Below are positions 20,899-30,299 of a stretch of DNA of 64,000 nt, piece after piece. Positions within the stretch are counted from its first letter, which is position 1. The number at the start of each line of letters is the position of its first letter. The stretch lies in assembly GCA_004764695.1 (NCBI GenBank), contig SMSO01000007.1, positions 2,177,270-2,241,269 on the forward strand. Reading direction: 5' to 3'. Position numbers and translations under genes: made by a program. The DNA comes from Schizochytrium sp. TIO01. Its lineage: Eukaryota; Sar; Bigyra; Thraustochytrida; Thraustochytriidae. The notes under the pieces were generated by a model. The model ran no database searches. It had not been told where the DNA came from and saw only the letters and a program-made list of their open reading frames with translations.

Positions 20899-21360
20899 GA
20901 AACAAACAAACGACTTGAAACAAACAAACGACTTGAAACAAACAAACGACTTGAAACAAACAAACAACTTGAAACAAACAACTTGAAACAAACAACTTGA
21001 AACAAACAACTTGAAACAAACAAACAAACAAACAAACAAACAACTTGAAACAAACAAACAAACAAACAAACAAACAAACAAACAAACAAACAAACAAACA
21101 AACAAACAAACAAACAAACAAACAAACAAACAAACAAACAAACAAACAAACAAACAAACAAACAGACAAACAAACAAACAAACAAACAAACAAACAAACA
21201 AACAAACAAACAAACAAACAAACAAACAAACAAACAAACAAACAGACAAACAAACAAACAAACAAACAAACAATCAAACAAACAAACAAACAACTTCAAA
21301 CAAACAAAACAAACAAACAAAACAAACAAACAAAATAAAATGGAACAAACAAAACAAACA
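20899..21360. repeat. (AAAC)n array with ordered GACTT/AACTT interruptions
   Basis: Begins with four tandem 18-nt units (GAAACAAACAAAC plus GACTT or AACTT) at 20899-20970, then three 14-nt units (one AAAC fewer) at 20971-21012. A near-perfect (AAAC)n run continues to about 21290, with three single-base variants (two CAGAC, one CAATC). It ends in a mixed AAAC/AAAAC tail to 21360. The 4-nt unit has no stop codon in most frames, so long spurious ORFs occur on both strands. Confidence 0.97.
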
Positions 21361-21464
21361 AAGCTTGGAAGCTCGCGGATGGATGGATACCTTTAAGCCT
21401 CGGCCGCCTTCTGAGAGTGCCTCCGCTCTCCGTCTGCCCTGAGTGTCTGTCTGCCGGGCTCTCC

Positions 21465-21616
21465 TGAGTGAGTGAGTGAGTGAGTGAGGAGTGAATGGGG
21501 AGTGAATGGGTGAGTGAGGGAACGAACGAATAAGTAAATGAACGAATAAATAAATAAATAAATAAACAAAGAAACAAAGAAACAAATAAATTCATTCATT
21601 CATTCATCCATTCCTA
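21465..21616. repeat. Cluster of tetranucleotide repeats (GAGT, GAAC, AATA, TTCA)
   Basis: Successive short arrays: GAGT/GTGA at 21465-21489, GAAC/AATA/AAAC variants at 21521-21587 and TTCA at 21588-21613. Confidence 0.9.
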
Positions 21617-22030
21617 AGCGAAGTTGAGAATTGATGGGAGGAAAGCAGTGCCATTCAGGAGGACCTTCAAGACGTCTCGCGCGACTCTTGGCTTCCTCGC
21701 CGCGCTTTGGAAATCAGGGACGGCCAGTCAGTAAAATACACGCTCCGAGATGCTGCTGGCGCTGCTGCCTAGATCTTTGAGGGCTTTGGGCTGCAGGCGC
21801 CAGCTCGATCGAAGCGCTTGGCAGTGCTACCTGGCTGTCGAGTGCTCCGCTATTTTCCAAGCTCCGACTTCACGGCAGCAAAAGCAGCAAAAGCAGCAAA
21901 GCCAAAAAGGACCCGGCGAGGCGCGTGGTCGCTGCTTAACTCGAGCGGGGCCACGGCCTTCGTTGTCGCATGGCTGAGCCCTCGCTCTGCCCAAGCACCT
22001 GCCACGATTGCAGCTTCGACTGCTGTCTTC

Positions 22031-22132
22031 GCAATTGCAATTTGACTGACATTTGCAATTTGACAGGCATTTGCAAATTTGCAATTTGCAATTTGCAATT
22101 TGCAATCTACAATTTGACAGGCATTTGCAAAG
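22031..22132. repeat. GCAATTT-type tandem repeat with a repeated 20-nt word
   Basis: Multiple 7-nt GCAATTT copies, flanked on both sides by the same word ATTTGACAGGCATTTGCAAA (about 22059 and 22112). The centre contains self-complementary TTGCAAATTTGCAA. Confidence 0.85.
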
Positions 22133-24369
22133 CCACATGTGCAAACAATCATGAGGACATCTTTTGCAATGGGTAGTCTACGGCCCCTCCTGCAAGTTCA
22201 AGCTCAAGCTCGCCGGCGTGGGCTGCACGAGCACTGCCTCGAACGCGCGAGGATTCAAGATCCCGATGTGACTGAGGTTTGGTGTGCAATTCAAGATACC
22301 TACTGAAGATGTATTTATTGGGCAGGCAGCGAGCAATTTTGGAGTAGTAATAGCAGTACCTACTTATTTTATTTTAAAGAGCCCTCCGGACGGCTGCCCT
22401 CGTGGACGGCCGGAACAAACGTCAGAAAGCAAGCGAGCACGCTCGGGGATAATCGAAGAAAGACCCAATCACACGCCTCAAACGACCCACCATAGTGGCG
22501 TTGGCAGCGACTTTAGCGAAACTCTGCGAGCTTTGCGTGCTTAGTGGACAGAGATGAACTTGAATTTGACTTCAAGGAATTGACTGATTTTTTAATTTTC
22601 AATTTTGTTTTATTTTATTTTACAAAGTTTTATTTATAAATAAAATTAAAAATTGCTCGCTTGCTGGTGAGTTCGATTCTGGTTATCAGCCAATAATAAG
22701 TAGTAGTTAGCACTGCGTTCTTAGATGGCTGACAATGCTAGGTGGGGACCCCCCGTCTTTCTTTTGGTTCTTTATTGTGCGGCATCCGACTTCTAATCAA
22801 CCACATTGCAATCACTTCCACAGATTTGTAGCCTAACTTTTACAGGTTTCAACATTACGAATGGCTAATTTTTAATCTTTAATTTTTAATTAGAAAAACT
22901 TGAAATGGCGACGTTTTGGTGAACAACTTGGAAAAAACATTAAAGGACAGACTAATAATGCTGATGGGGGGGCTTCTTCTTCTGACTGCTGTACGGCCAC
23001 GTAAACTACTTGAAGCCTTGTGGTTGTCTTGGTTGTATGCTTGGTGATCACAAGACCTTCTCATTCTCTAGAGCACGCACTCTGATGAGTGATCTTTTGG
23101 CATCGTACTACTTCAAGTTGTGATGATTTGGTTGGTAAAATACCACGAGTCACAGCAAAGAAGGTGAGGTGAGAGCTTTTTAGTTTCCTTTTTCTAGCCA
23201 GCAAAGAACGCACTACAACTGTTAGGTGCCGTTCTACGTGAAGTTCTTTTGGCGAATTGCGGAGACTTTTGCAGTTCCATTGACGACAGAAAGAACCGCG
23301 GCGTCAGCGACCATAGTCGAGCATCGGGATAATTATCTAAGCAATGTGAAGACCGAATCAGCCACGAGTCTGAAGTCCTTTACCACGGCGGCGACGACAG
23401 AATTTCTGAAGAAACTTGCAGATCGATCATGCAATTCGAATGTAAATCATGATGGTCAGAGGCAACTCTTAATAAAAAACAAGATTTGCTTTAAACTCTA
23501 TCAAAACAACACTCATTGACGTAGATATGAAACGTGCTACCAAAGTACATAGTCCCATGGCGCATTATGTTTCTCAATTGGCGCCACGGCATTCCACGCG
23601 GCACAGCCACAGATCTGGGGGGTTCGAAAATTGGAGTTTCGCTATGCCAAGAAGGTCAAAGTTTGAAGAGCTCCTGTTTTGGTTTTTGGGTGCCACTACT
23701 CAATAGGTGTTCGCAACACGAGACCTCAGGGGCATTGCTCGCCTTGCCTGCTCGCAGTGCTCGGCGCTGGCAAGCCACTGCGAGCTGAGCTGAGCTGATG
23801 AGTTAATGAGTGCCTACCTACCAGTAGCTATCTTCCTGTTTCTAAAGAACGAAACAACCAAAGTTGGGCGACTCCCACTGGTTTAAATGCAGAACGAACT
23901 TCATCTTGAAGCTGGCATTTATGTCAGCTTGTTTCACTTGCTGCTCATCGTTAAATTTAATAAGCTGTTAAACTCGCATGGGGCCAAGTTTCCCTGTCCC
24001 TCGTGACTTGTATGGCTGCTGTTTTATTGCTTGAAGTTTGTAACATTGAGTTTGTTGATTTGAAGTTTTATCAAAGCAGAAGGATGTGTAGGGTAGGTAG
24101 TTGGGAGAGCGAAATTGTTGCGCTTTGCAAAACGACGGTGTGAAATGCTAAGAATCTTCTCTACCTGCTACTACAATTTATACCCCTTTGAAAAAAAATG
24201 ATGTCACCCAAACCTAGCCTAGCTAAATTTGAAGGATTTCTCGATAATAGGTCACCTACGACACTATCGTCAAATCTGTTATAATCTAGATTATCAGCGT
24301 AGATGCTGTGGCAGTAGTAGTTCATTGAACAAGTTCATATGCTACCACTGGGATATCATAGTACATAGC

Positions 24370-26916
24370 TTATTTGTTATTGTTATTGTTTCGATCTGCG
24401 AGTAAGGCTTGCATTTTGTTCCTATGAGCCTGTTGTGCATAATATTCGAGGACTGACTTCAATGTAGGCATGACTGCCTTTGATGCTCGAGGAGGGGGGT
24501 CTTCCAGGATATCGACCAGAGACAAGCGTAGCTCGCGATACAAGGGATTACTGACAATGGATTTTGGCAAGAATTCCATTTTAGAGCGACTATTTCGCCC
24601 GCCTGTTTCTTCATCCTCATTCTGGTACTCTTCGTCAGAAAACCAGTCAGAATCTTCGTAGTAGGCTACATTTTCTTCATCTGAGCTGATGTATGAGCTA
24701 TCGTCATCAGAGAAGGACTCGTACTCATCATCATCGTATTCCTCTTCGTCTTCTTCCTCCTCCTGATGTTCCTCTTCATCCTTCTGCTCAAGACCCTCGT
24801 CCTCTTTAGGGTCCCCTTCCCTGCCAACATCTTCTCTTCCAACTTCCTCGCTCTCGGTTTGGTTCTTGCCAGTAATTGCACCTAGTTTGTCTCCGAAAAT
24901 ACGGCCAATGCCTTCGCTGATTACGGTAGCTCCTCCCTTGTGTTCTGGTGAAGTGTCTTCTGATTCCTTATTTTTTTCTTTATTAACTTTTTCGGCGGGG
25001 TCGTAGTCCCCATTACGAAGTCCTTGCAAAGCACGGTCAACACGCTTGAAAATCGCCACCATCTCTTTACGATCCTTTTTATAATTTGCTTTGTTACGAT
25101 TCCATATTTTTCGAAGGGTTTTTTTCTCTCGGCGTAAAAGAGCGCGATCTCGATTGTATCTCTTTCTTCGCTTGAGCTCTTCCTTAGGTACTAAAGTATG
25201 CAAAAATGGATATTTTGAATATGATTTGGCATTTGTGGTAAACCCAAGTAAATCATGCTGCTCATAAAGATAACCTGGCAAAGGCTTTTCTTTCTCTGAT
25301 AACATTAGTCGGTCATACACTGTCACGTGAGTATTGCGCGCTTGAATTTGCCCGGCAAGCCAGGTCCCTTGATATTCATAGTCGTGCTTAAGGTAGGTCT
25401 GGCCAGTTGTTCGATCAAACTCAGGTGTAACATTACCATATACCATAGAGCCAGGGCCGCAGCGCTCTCCATCATGAAAGAACCCTTCGTAAATTGTTCC
25501 CCGACGATAAACATATCGAGCGGACCCATGAGGGACACCGCACTCAAAATCTCCATCACATGTGTTGCCTTTGCGGGATCTCCAAGAACCACGCCCGTGC
25601 AGATCTCCATGCTTAAACTCTCCTTCGCAACGTTCACCTGAGGACCTCACAGCAACACCCAGGCCATGCAACATACCATCAACAAAATCACCTGCCATCG
25701 ACTCCTTTGTTCTTGGATTACGATAGGCCCCATGGCCATGTGGGATTCCATACAATAAGTCTCCTTCATATACTGAACCATCAGCTAAACGAAGTACCCC
25801 ATCGGTTCCAACTATTTGGTCATTCTCAAAAAGGCCTTCGTATACATCACCATTGGCAAATACTTGCACACCTTTGCCATGTCTTACGTCGTTTAAAAAC
25901 TCCCCGCGATAGATTCCAACACGATCATAAAGAATGCCATTTCCTTGACGAAGACCCTCACAGAAGTCTCCTTTGTATGAATCCCCTCGTTGCCAGTCAG
26001 TAAAAGCACCTTTACCATGCTTTATGCGTTGAATTATAATACCCCGCATATTAATCTCAAGTTCTGGATCCTGCAGAACTTCACTTTCTGCATCGATCTC
26101 ATCATCCCAGAATGCTTGAGGCTGGCCACGTTTCTCCATTTTATGGAAAACTCTGACCGAAGGCCACTGATCTAGATCGACAGCATTATTCTCTTCCCGC
26201 AATGTACCAAAAACGGCGTACCAGTCTGTGACTTTGCGTTTTTCATCTGTACGCACGAGCTGAACCTTTACCTCAAATTGTTTTCGGCGTGCAATCTCTC
26301 GGTTCAGGCGAAGCGTCGCCCCTTTGAGCTTTCCCTCGAGCTCGTCGCACTTTTTTTGCAGGAGCTTTGTGACACGTAGACGCTCAGCTGCCATGCCCTC
26401 CTCAGATTCCGCATTTGTTTTCATAAAAGGAACATTTTCTAGGCGCTCATTAGTCTGTTTCAGCTCGGCTGTGAGTTCATCATGTTCAGTTTTAGCAACC
26501 ATAAACCGCTCATCGCCACGCTCGATTCCTTTTAGTAACCATGCGATTAGTTCCTTGGAGGATAAATCCGCAGGTGCTCGTTTAATTAATACAATTGTCT
26601 CCCCGTAGTACCATGGGTCTTGTGCATCGTCTGGTGGCAGTTCAACGCGTTCTCGATGATATACAAAATACTTAAGAGGTGGAGGAAGGCAATGCCACAT
26701 GTAGTCATCTGGGAGAATTACGTTTCCCTCAAGATCATGAACATGCTCAACCTCGTCGCCAAAAAGTTTGTTGACAACCTCCTTTTTCAGCCTAAATCGA
26801 GGAATTTCGACCTCAAACCCATCAGACTCGCGCGCGAACAAAATTTTCTCGCGCATAGCCTTGAGGCGCGCTGCGCGGACAGCCTCGGGGGCATTGCCTA
26901 CATACTTCTCCGCCAT
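24370..26916 (-). CDS. MORN-repeat protein with acidic C-terminal region
   Basis: 848 aa, ATG at 26916, TAA at 24370, single exon. Residues 1-130 form an N-terminal domain I do not recognise (contains LPPPLKYFVYHRERVELPPDD). Residues about 140-215 are probably coiled coil. About 295-495 holds roughly eight MORN repeats (Y.G.F..G..HG.G pattern, e.g. GIYRGEFLNDVRHGKGVQ, GDVYEGLFENDQ, GSVYEGDLLYGIPHGHGAY). About 590-650 is very basic; about 690-785 is extremely acidic (runs of E and D with Ser/Tyr). The protein ends in a five-Asn tract. MORN proteins bind membranes or scaffold membrane-cytoskeleton contacts, including in flagella; the specific role here is unknown. The charge-segregated tail suggests binding of basic partners such as tubulin-associated proteins or histones (inference). 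Confidence 0.92.
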   Translation of the reverse strand: MAEKYVGNAPEAVRAARLKAMREKILFARESDGFEVEIPRFRLKKEVVNKLFGDEVEHVHDLEGNVILPDDYMWHCLPPPLKYFVYHRERVELPPDDAQDPWYYGETIVLIKRAPADLSSKELIAWLLKGIERGDERFMVAKTEHDELTAELKQTNERLENVPFMKTNAESEEGMAAERLRVTKLLQKKCDELEGKLKGATLRLNREIARRKQFEVKVQLVRTDEKRKVTDWYAVFGTLREENNAVDLDQWPSVRVFHKMEKRGQPQAFWDDEIDAESEVLQDPELEINMRGIIIQRIKHGKGAFTDWQRGDSYKGDFCEGLRQGNGILYDRVGIYRGEFLNDVRHGKGVQVFANGDVYEGLFENDQIVGTDGVLRLADGSVYEGDLLYGIPHGHGAYRNPRTKESMAGDFVDGMLHGLGVAVRSSGERCEGEFKHGDLHGRGSWRSRKGNTCDGDFECGVPHGSARYVYRRGTIYEGFFHDGERCGPGSMVYGNVTPEFDRTTGQTYLKHDYEYQGTWLAGQIQARNTHVTVYDRLMLSEKEKPLPGYLYEQHDLLGFTTNAKSYSKYPFLHTLVPKEELKRRKRYNRDRALLRREKKTLRKIWNRNKANYKKDRKEMVAIFKRVDRALQGLRNGDYDPAEKVNKEKNKESEDTSPEHKGGATVISEGIGRIFGDKLGAITGKNQTESEEVGREDVGREGDPKEDEGLEQKDEEEHQEEEEDEEEYDDDEYESFSDDDSSYISSDEENVAYYEDSDWFSDEEYQNEDEETGGRNSRSKMEFLPKSIVSNPLYRELRLSLVDILEDPPPRASKAVMPTLKSVLEYYAQQAHRNKMQALLADRNNNNNK

Positions 26917-28337
26917 TCTCCTTTCCTAACTCAAAGGCCTGATCTGAGCAACTTATTAAACCTCGTTGAGTCTCTTCCTCGAGGTTTTCTCCATCGTTGC
27001 ACTTCGCTCGAAGCCTCAGCCCGCTGCCTTCAATGCGAATTTGTGCGCGAGCTCGCTCTCGGGCGCTCTCGACTTTGCTTAACGGACACCCACGTTTAAT
27101 TGTAATTCCTAACAGTTGTATTAGGAGATTAATTATTTTATATTTTTACTAGGCCGATGTTCAACCTCGTAATCAATGCAAGCTACTTTTTAAGAGCAAG
27201 CATCACGGTACTCGTTTGAGGGTCCATTGTTCATCATGGAGATGTTTAAGTTGCCCAGAGAAGCTGGCTTGGTACCATGGTAATTTATGATCTCTGCTTG
27301 TTCTTGTGATACAAATACATTCGTTCTAATTGTTCCAGGACCTAACAGTCGACTTTAATGTAGCTGACTATAGATCAACAAACTTGATGAGTGCATTTAG
27401 TTGCAAAACAAAGTTCACTTTTGCCCACATGAAGTTGTTTAGGTGGAGATTATTTCTACCGCAAGTATTCTTTGACCCAATGTTTATAAAATCGAGAGAA
27501 AACCAAAGAACCAGATCTACACTTATGCCTTATTATCTATCGCCAATCCACAAAATCTGCATCTTTGAACTAGTCATAAGTAAACTTTTGAATAAATAAG
27601 CTACTCGTGAGTGAACTTCAAAATGAATGTTATGGTTAAATAGGATTCAATGCAAGATGTGCATTTCTCTAGCAATAACGACATCTCTGCGTCTGTTTCT
27701 TAGGCATGAAATATTCTCGATTCATAACTTCAAATTCAACAAGTTATTCTTTATTCACAACTCTGAGTTCGAATTATAGGTTCTGTGATAGCGATACAAT
27801 GTGATTGCTTTACATTGCTAGATCACTTCCGAATAAAGCGCATGGGTTCGTTCTTTGCGTTTCGTTTTAGCCATTTTTGCTAGCCCAAACTCTGATGTAT
27901 TTCCAATCTTTGAAATTGATCACCTTATACCTTCAGATACCACCCCTCGCTAATATTTCCTATGTCAGAAAACTTCTTTCATCATCCTCAACTCAGATTG
28001 TTACATCTTGTGAATCTATAGTTAAGCACATTTGTATAAATGCGTCTGTTTCATGATTATTTTTTCCATACTATCATTATAATAGATACAGACAACATAC
28101 ATACAAGATAGAGAAAGAAGTGACGACGACTTTTGTCCTTTCTAGCAGAGCCCGTTCGCTTGGGTCTGCTTGTGCTGAGCTGCAGGCAGGCAAGCAACCG
28201 GTAGACAGGAGAACAATCAGTCCCTCGTGCGTGCAGTTGCCCTTCACGCAGGCCGCTTTGTCGTAGTCTAAAGGTCCGAGAGGCTTGCGATCATCGAAGT
28301 CCGTGTTTTGATAAAATCAAAAACAACAACAAAAAAC
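26917..28337. other. Divergent intergenic region, MORN and TRAPPC13 genes
   Basis: 1.4 kb of AT-rich DNA between two divergently oriented start codons. Both promoters should be here. No recognisable gene or long repeat. Confidence 0.5.
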
Positions 28338-30299
28338 ATGAGCGGACCGCCTCCTCTACAACCACCGCAACGTGGGGCGTCACAGTCACGGCAGCCGATA
28401 AATAGGTATCCTGCTACGCCTTTTGTCAGTGGGTCTCCACGTGCTGGCGTCCAGGCCACCTCCTTCGCTAGCTCTGGCGCGTTTCCTTCTTCTTCTACCT
28501 CCAACCCAGCTTCCGGCGCGCCGCAACATCAGAACCAGCCTTTGTCACAACAAGATAACTTCAATCCACTTGCACCTACGCCCATGCAACAACGCCCTGG
28601 CTCTGTTCCTCCTTCGCCCCAGGGCTTCCAGCAGAACTCACAAGTGCAACAGCAGCAAAATCAACAGCAATTTTACACGCAAAACCAAGGCCAGGGTCAA
28701 AACCTGAACTATCAACAACAGTATCAACAACAGCCTCAACAGCAGGTATCATATGGCCAGCCCCAGCAGTTTCCAGGCACGCAGCAGAGTTACGGAACGT
28801 ATGGGCAGGGTCAGAACCAGCAGGGTTCGCAAAATTATGGACAAAATCAACAGTCTCAAGGCCAGCAGGGTCAAGCAAGGCAGGTCTATCAACCACAGCA
28901 GCCGCAGCAACATTTCCTGCAAAGACCGCAAAGTGCGCAAAGTATGTCACCGCCTACGAGGACGACAACAGAGGAAGAACAGTCACTGGCACTTAAGGTT
29001 ATGAGGTTGTATAAACCTCGAATGACCGAAGCACCATTGGGCCTAGGGCTGCATGGATTTCAAGGGCGATCATGGACTCAAGGACCTGCTGGTACGTTGC
29101 TGTTGCCAAGTGGTTTGGGCAAGATTTATATTGGACAGACATTTTCGTGTTACATTAGCGTATGCAATAACGGGCTTTGTGATGCTATTCACAACGTAGC
29201 CATTCGAGCAGAACTAGAGGCAGGTGGAACACGCCATGTGCTACCAGACCGACGCGAAAAAGACAGACAGCAGCAAAAAGTGGAGGGTGTAGATGAAAGC
29301 TCTGATGTCGAAGCAGAGCCCGCAAATGGCTTCAAGGAGGTGGCGCGCCCAGGAGATACCATTGCGTTAGTTATTGATAAAGAATTGGTAAACATTGGCA
29401 TGCATACCCTGCGTGTGAGCGTAGAGTTTGACAGTCAATCAAGTCCGGGATCCAAGCGATCAATCCGCAAGCACTATAAGTTTTCGGTAGAGAAACCAAT
29501 CTCCTTTTCCTGTTTGTTTAGTAAAGTCCACACAGGCACTGAAGAGGATGCTCTAGGCGCGAAAAAACTCCTTGCTCAAGTTACCATCAAGAACCTTACT
29601 GATCGTGATTTGCTTCTTCCACATCTCTCGCTATTGCCTATGTTAAGTGGAATACAATGTCGCTCTCTCAAATTACACGAAGATGAGGATGAGCTGCAGC
29701 AATTGCCTTTAGATAGCCCATCAGGTAAAGTACGCTCCACTCGGAAAATCCCAGTGCCAAGACTAATTCCACCCGGGGGTACCCATAATGAATTATATGA
29801 AGTGGAGGTCGTGACACCTACGGATGAAGCGGGAGCAGCAACGGCAGTAACTCAAATTGAACCTGGTGCGTCTGTTGCACGTATGTTCACCCGCTGGCGC
29901 ACAGACTTTGCAGAGCAAGGTCGTTTGCAATCCCAGCCGCTAATTTGGCGGCCAGAGCGCCCTATGCAAGGCGTTCTTTTATACTTAAAACAACCATTAG
30001 AACCTTTGCGCGTGGGGCAGCCCGCTCAGGTTCATTATGTTGTGAGCAATGCCTCGGATGCAAGTGTTAACGCCCAACTTCGCGTCGATGATGATCCTGA
30101 GGGCAGTTTGCTCTTCACTGGTATGACCACACATGCTCTAGGAGAGCTTATGCCGCGGCAGAATCGCTGTGGAACGTTTTCTGTGCTTCCTCTTCGGGCG
30201 GGTCTTCATGTGGTTTCATGCATTCGTGTTATCGATGCTCGTTCTGCGCAACCTTTACTATTGGCGCCAAGTAACAATAAACTTTTTGTACAGAGCTAA
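28338..30299 (+). CDS. TRAPPC13: TRAPP complex subunit 13 with Q/G/Y-rich N-terminal extension
   Basis: 653 aa, first ATG at 28338 (an in-frame TTG lies 30 nt upstream), TAA stop. Residues about 1-210 are low-complexity. About 95-185 is dominated by Gln with Tyr-Gly, Asn and Ser (e.g. QQSYGTYGQGQNQQGSQNYG), a prion-like composition. From about 211 the protein follows TRAPPC13 (DUF974): LALKVMRLYKPRM at the start, then GKIYIGQTFSCYISVCN, typical of the family's first beta-sandwich. The rest contains Ig-like beta-rich segments with RLIPPGGTHNELYEVEVV and a C-terminal GTFSVLPLRAGLHVVSCIRVID. TRAPPC13 belongs to the metazoan/fungal TRAPPII/III-type Rab GEF complexes at ER-Golgi and autophagic membranes. 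The Q-rich extension is not part of the usual subunit (about 400 aa) and could promote condensation. Confidence 0.9.
   Translation: MSGPPPLQPPQRGASQSRQPINRYPATPFVSGSPRAGVQATSFASSGAFPSSSTSNPASGAPQHQNQPLSQQDNFNPLAPTPMQQRPGSVPPSPQGFQQNSQVQQQQNQQQFYTQNQGQGQNLNYQQQYQQQPQQQVSYGQPQQFPGTQQSYGTYGQGQNQQGSQNYGQNQQSQGQQGQARQVYQPQQPQQHFLQRPQSAQSMSPPTRTTTEEEQSLALKVMRLYKPRMTEAPLGLGLHGFQGRSWTQGPAGTLLLPSGLGKIYIGQTFSCYISVCNNGLCDAIHNVAIRAELEAGGTRHVLPDRREKDRQQQKVEGVDESSDVEAEPANGFKEVARPGDTIALVIDKELVNIGMHTLRVSVEFDSQSSPGSKRSIRKHYKFSVEKPISFSCLFSKVHTGTEEDALGAKKLLAQVTIKNLTDRDLLLPHLSLLPMLSGIQCRSLKLHEDEDELQQLPLDSPSGKVRSTRKIPVPRLIPPGGTHNELYEVEVVTPTDEAGAATAVTQIEPGASVARMFTRWRTDFAEQGRLQSQPLIWRPERPMQGVLLYLKQPLEPLRVGQPAQVHYVVSNASDASVNAQLRVDDDPEGSLLFTGMTTHALGELMPRQNRCGTFSVLPLRAGLHVVSCIRVIDARSAQPLLLAPSNNKLFVQS

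Larger units (their letters stand above)
20109..24369. other. 4.3-kb repeat-rich intergenic region
   Basis: Between the divergent start of the SLC25 gene and the 3' end of the MORN gene. The first 1.5 kb is packed with microsatellites, including the largest array of the window. A GCAATTT repeat lies at 22.0-22.1 kb. From there to 24.3 kb the DNA is AT-rich with no recognisable coding sequence. Long open frames through the (AAAC)n array are artefacts of a 4-nt unit lacking stop codons. Confidence 0.6.

Noticed and set aside
20738-21442. Long open frames on both strands rich in Phe-Val-Cys-Leu or Lys-Gln-Thr-Asn
   Set aside because: They are translations of the (AAAC)n array. A 4-nt unit without stop codons keeps several frames open; no unique coding sequence is included.
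22660-22690. GAGTTCGATTCTG resembling a tRNA B-box
   Set aside because: No A-box or cloverleaf can be drawn around it.
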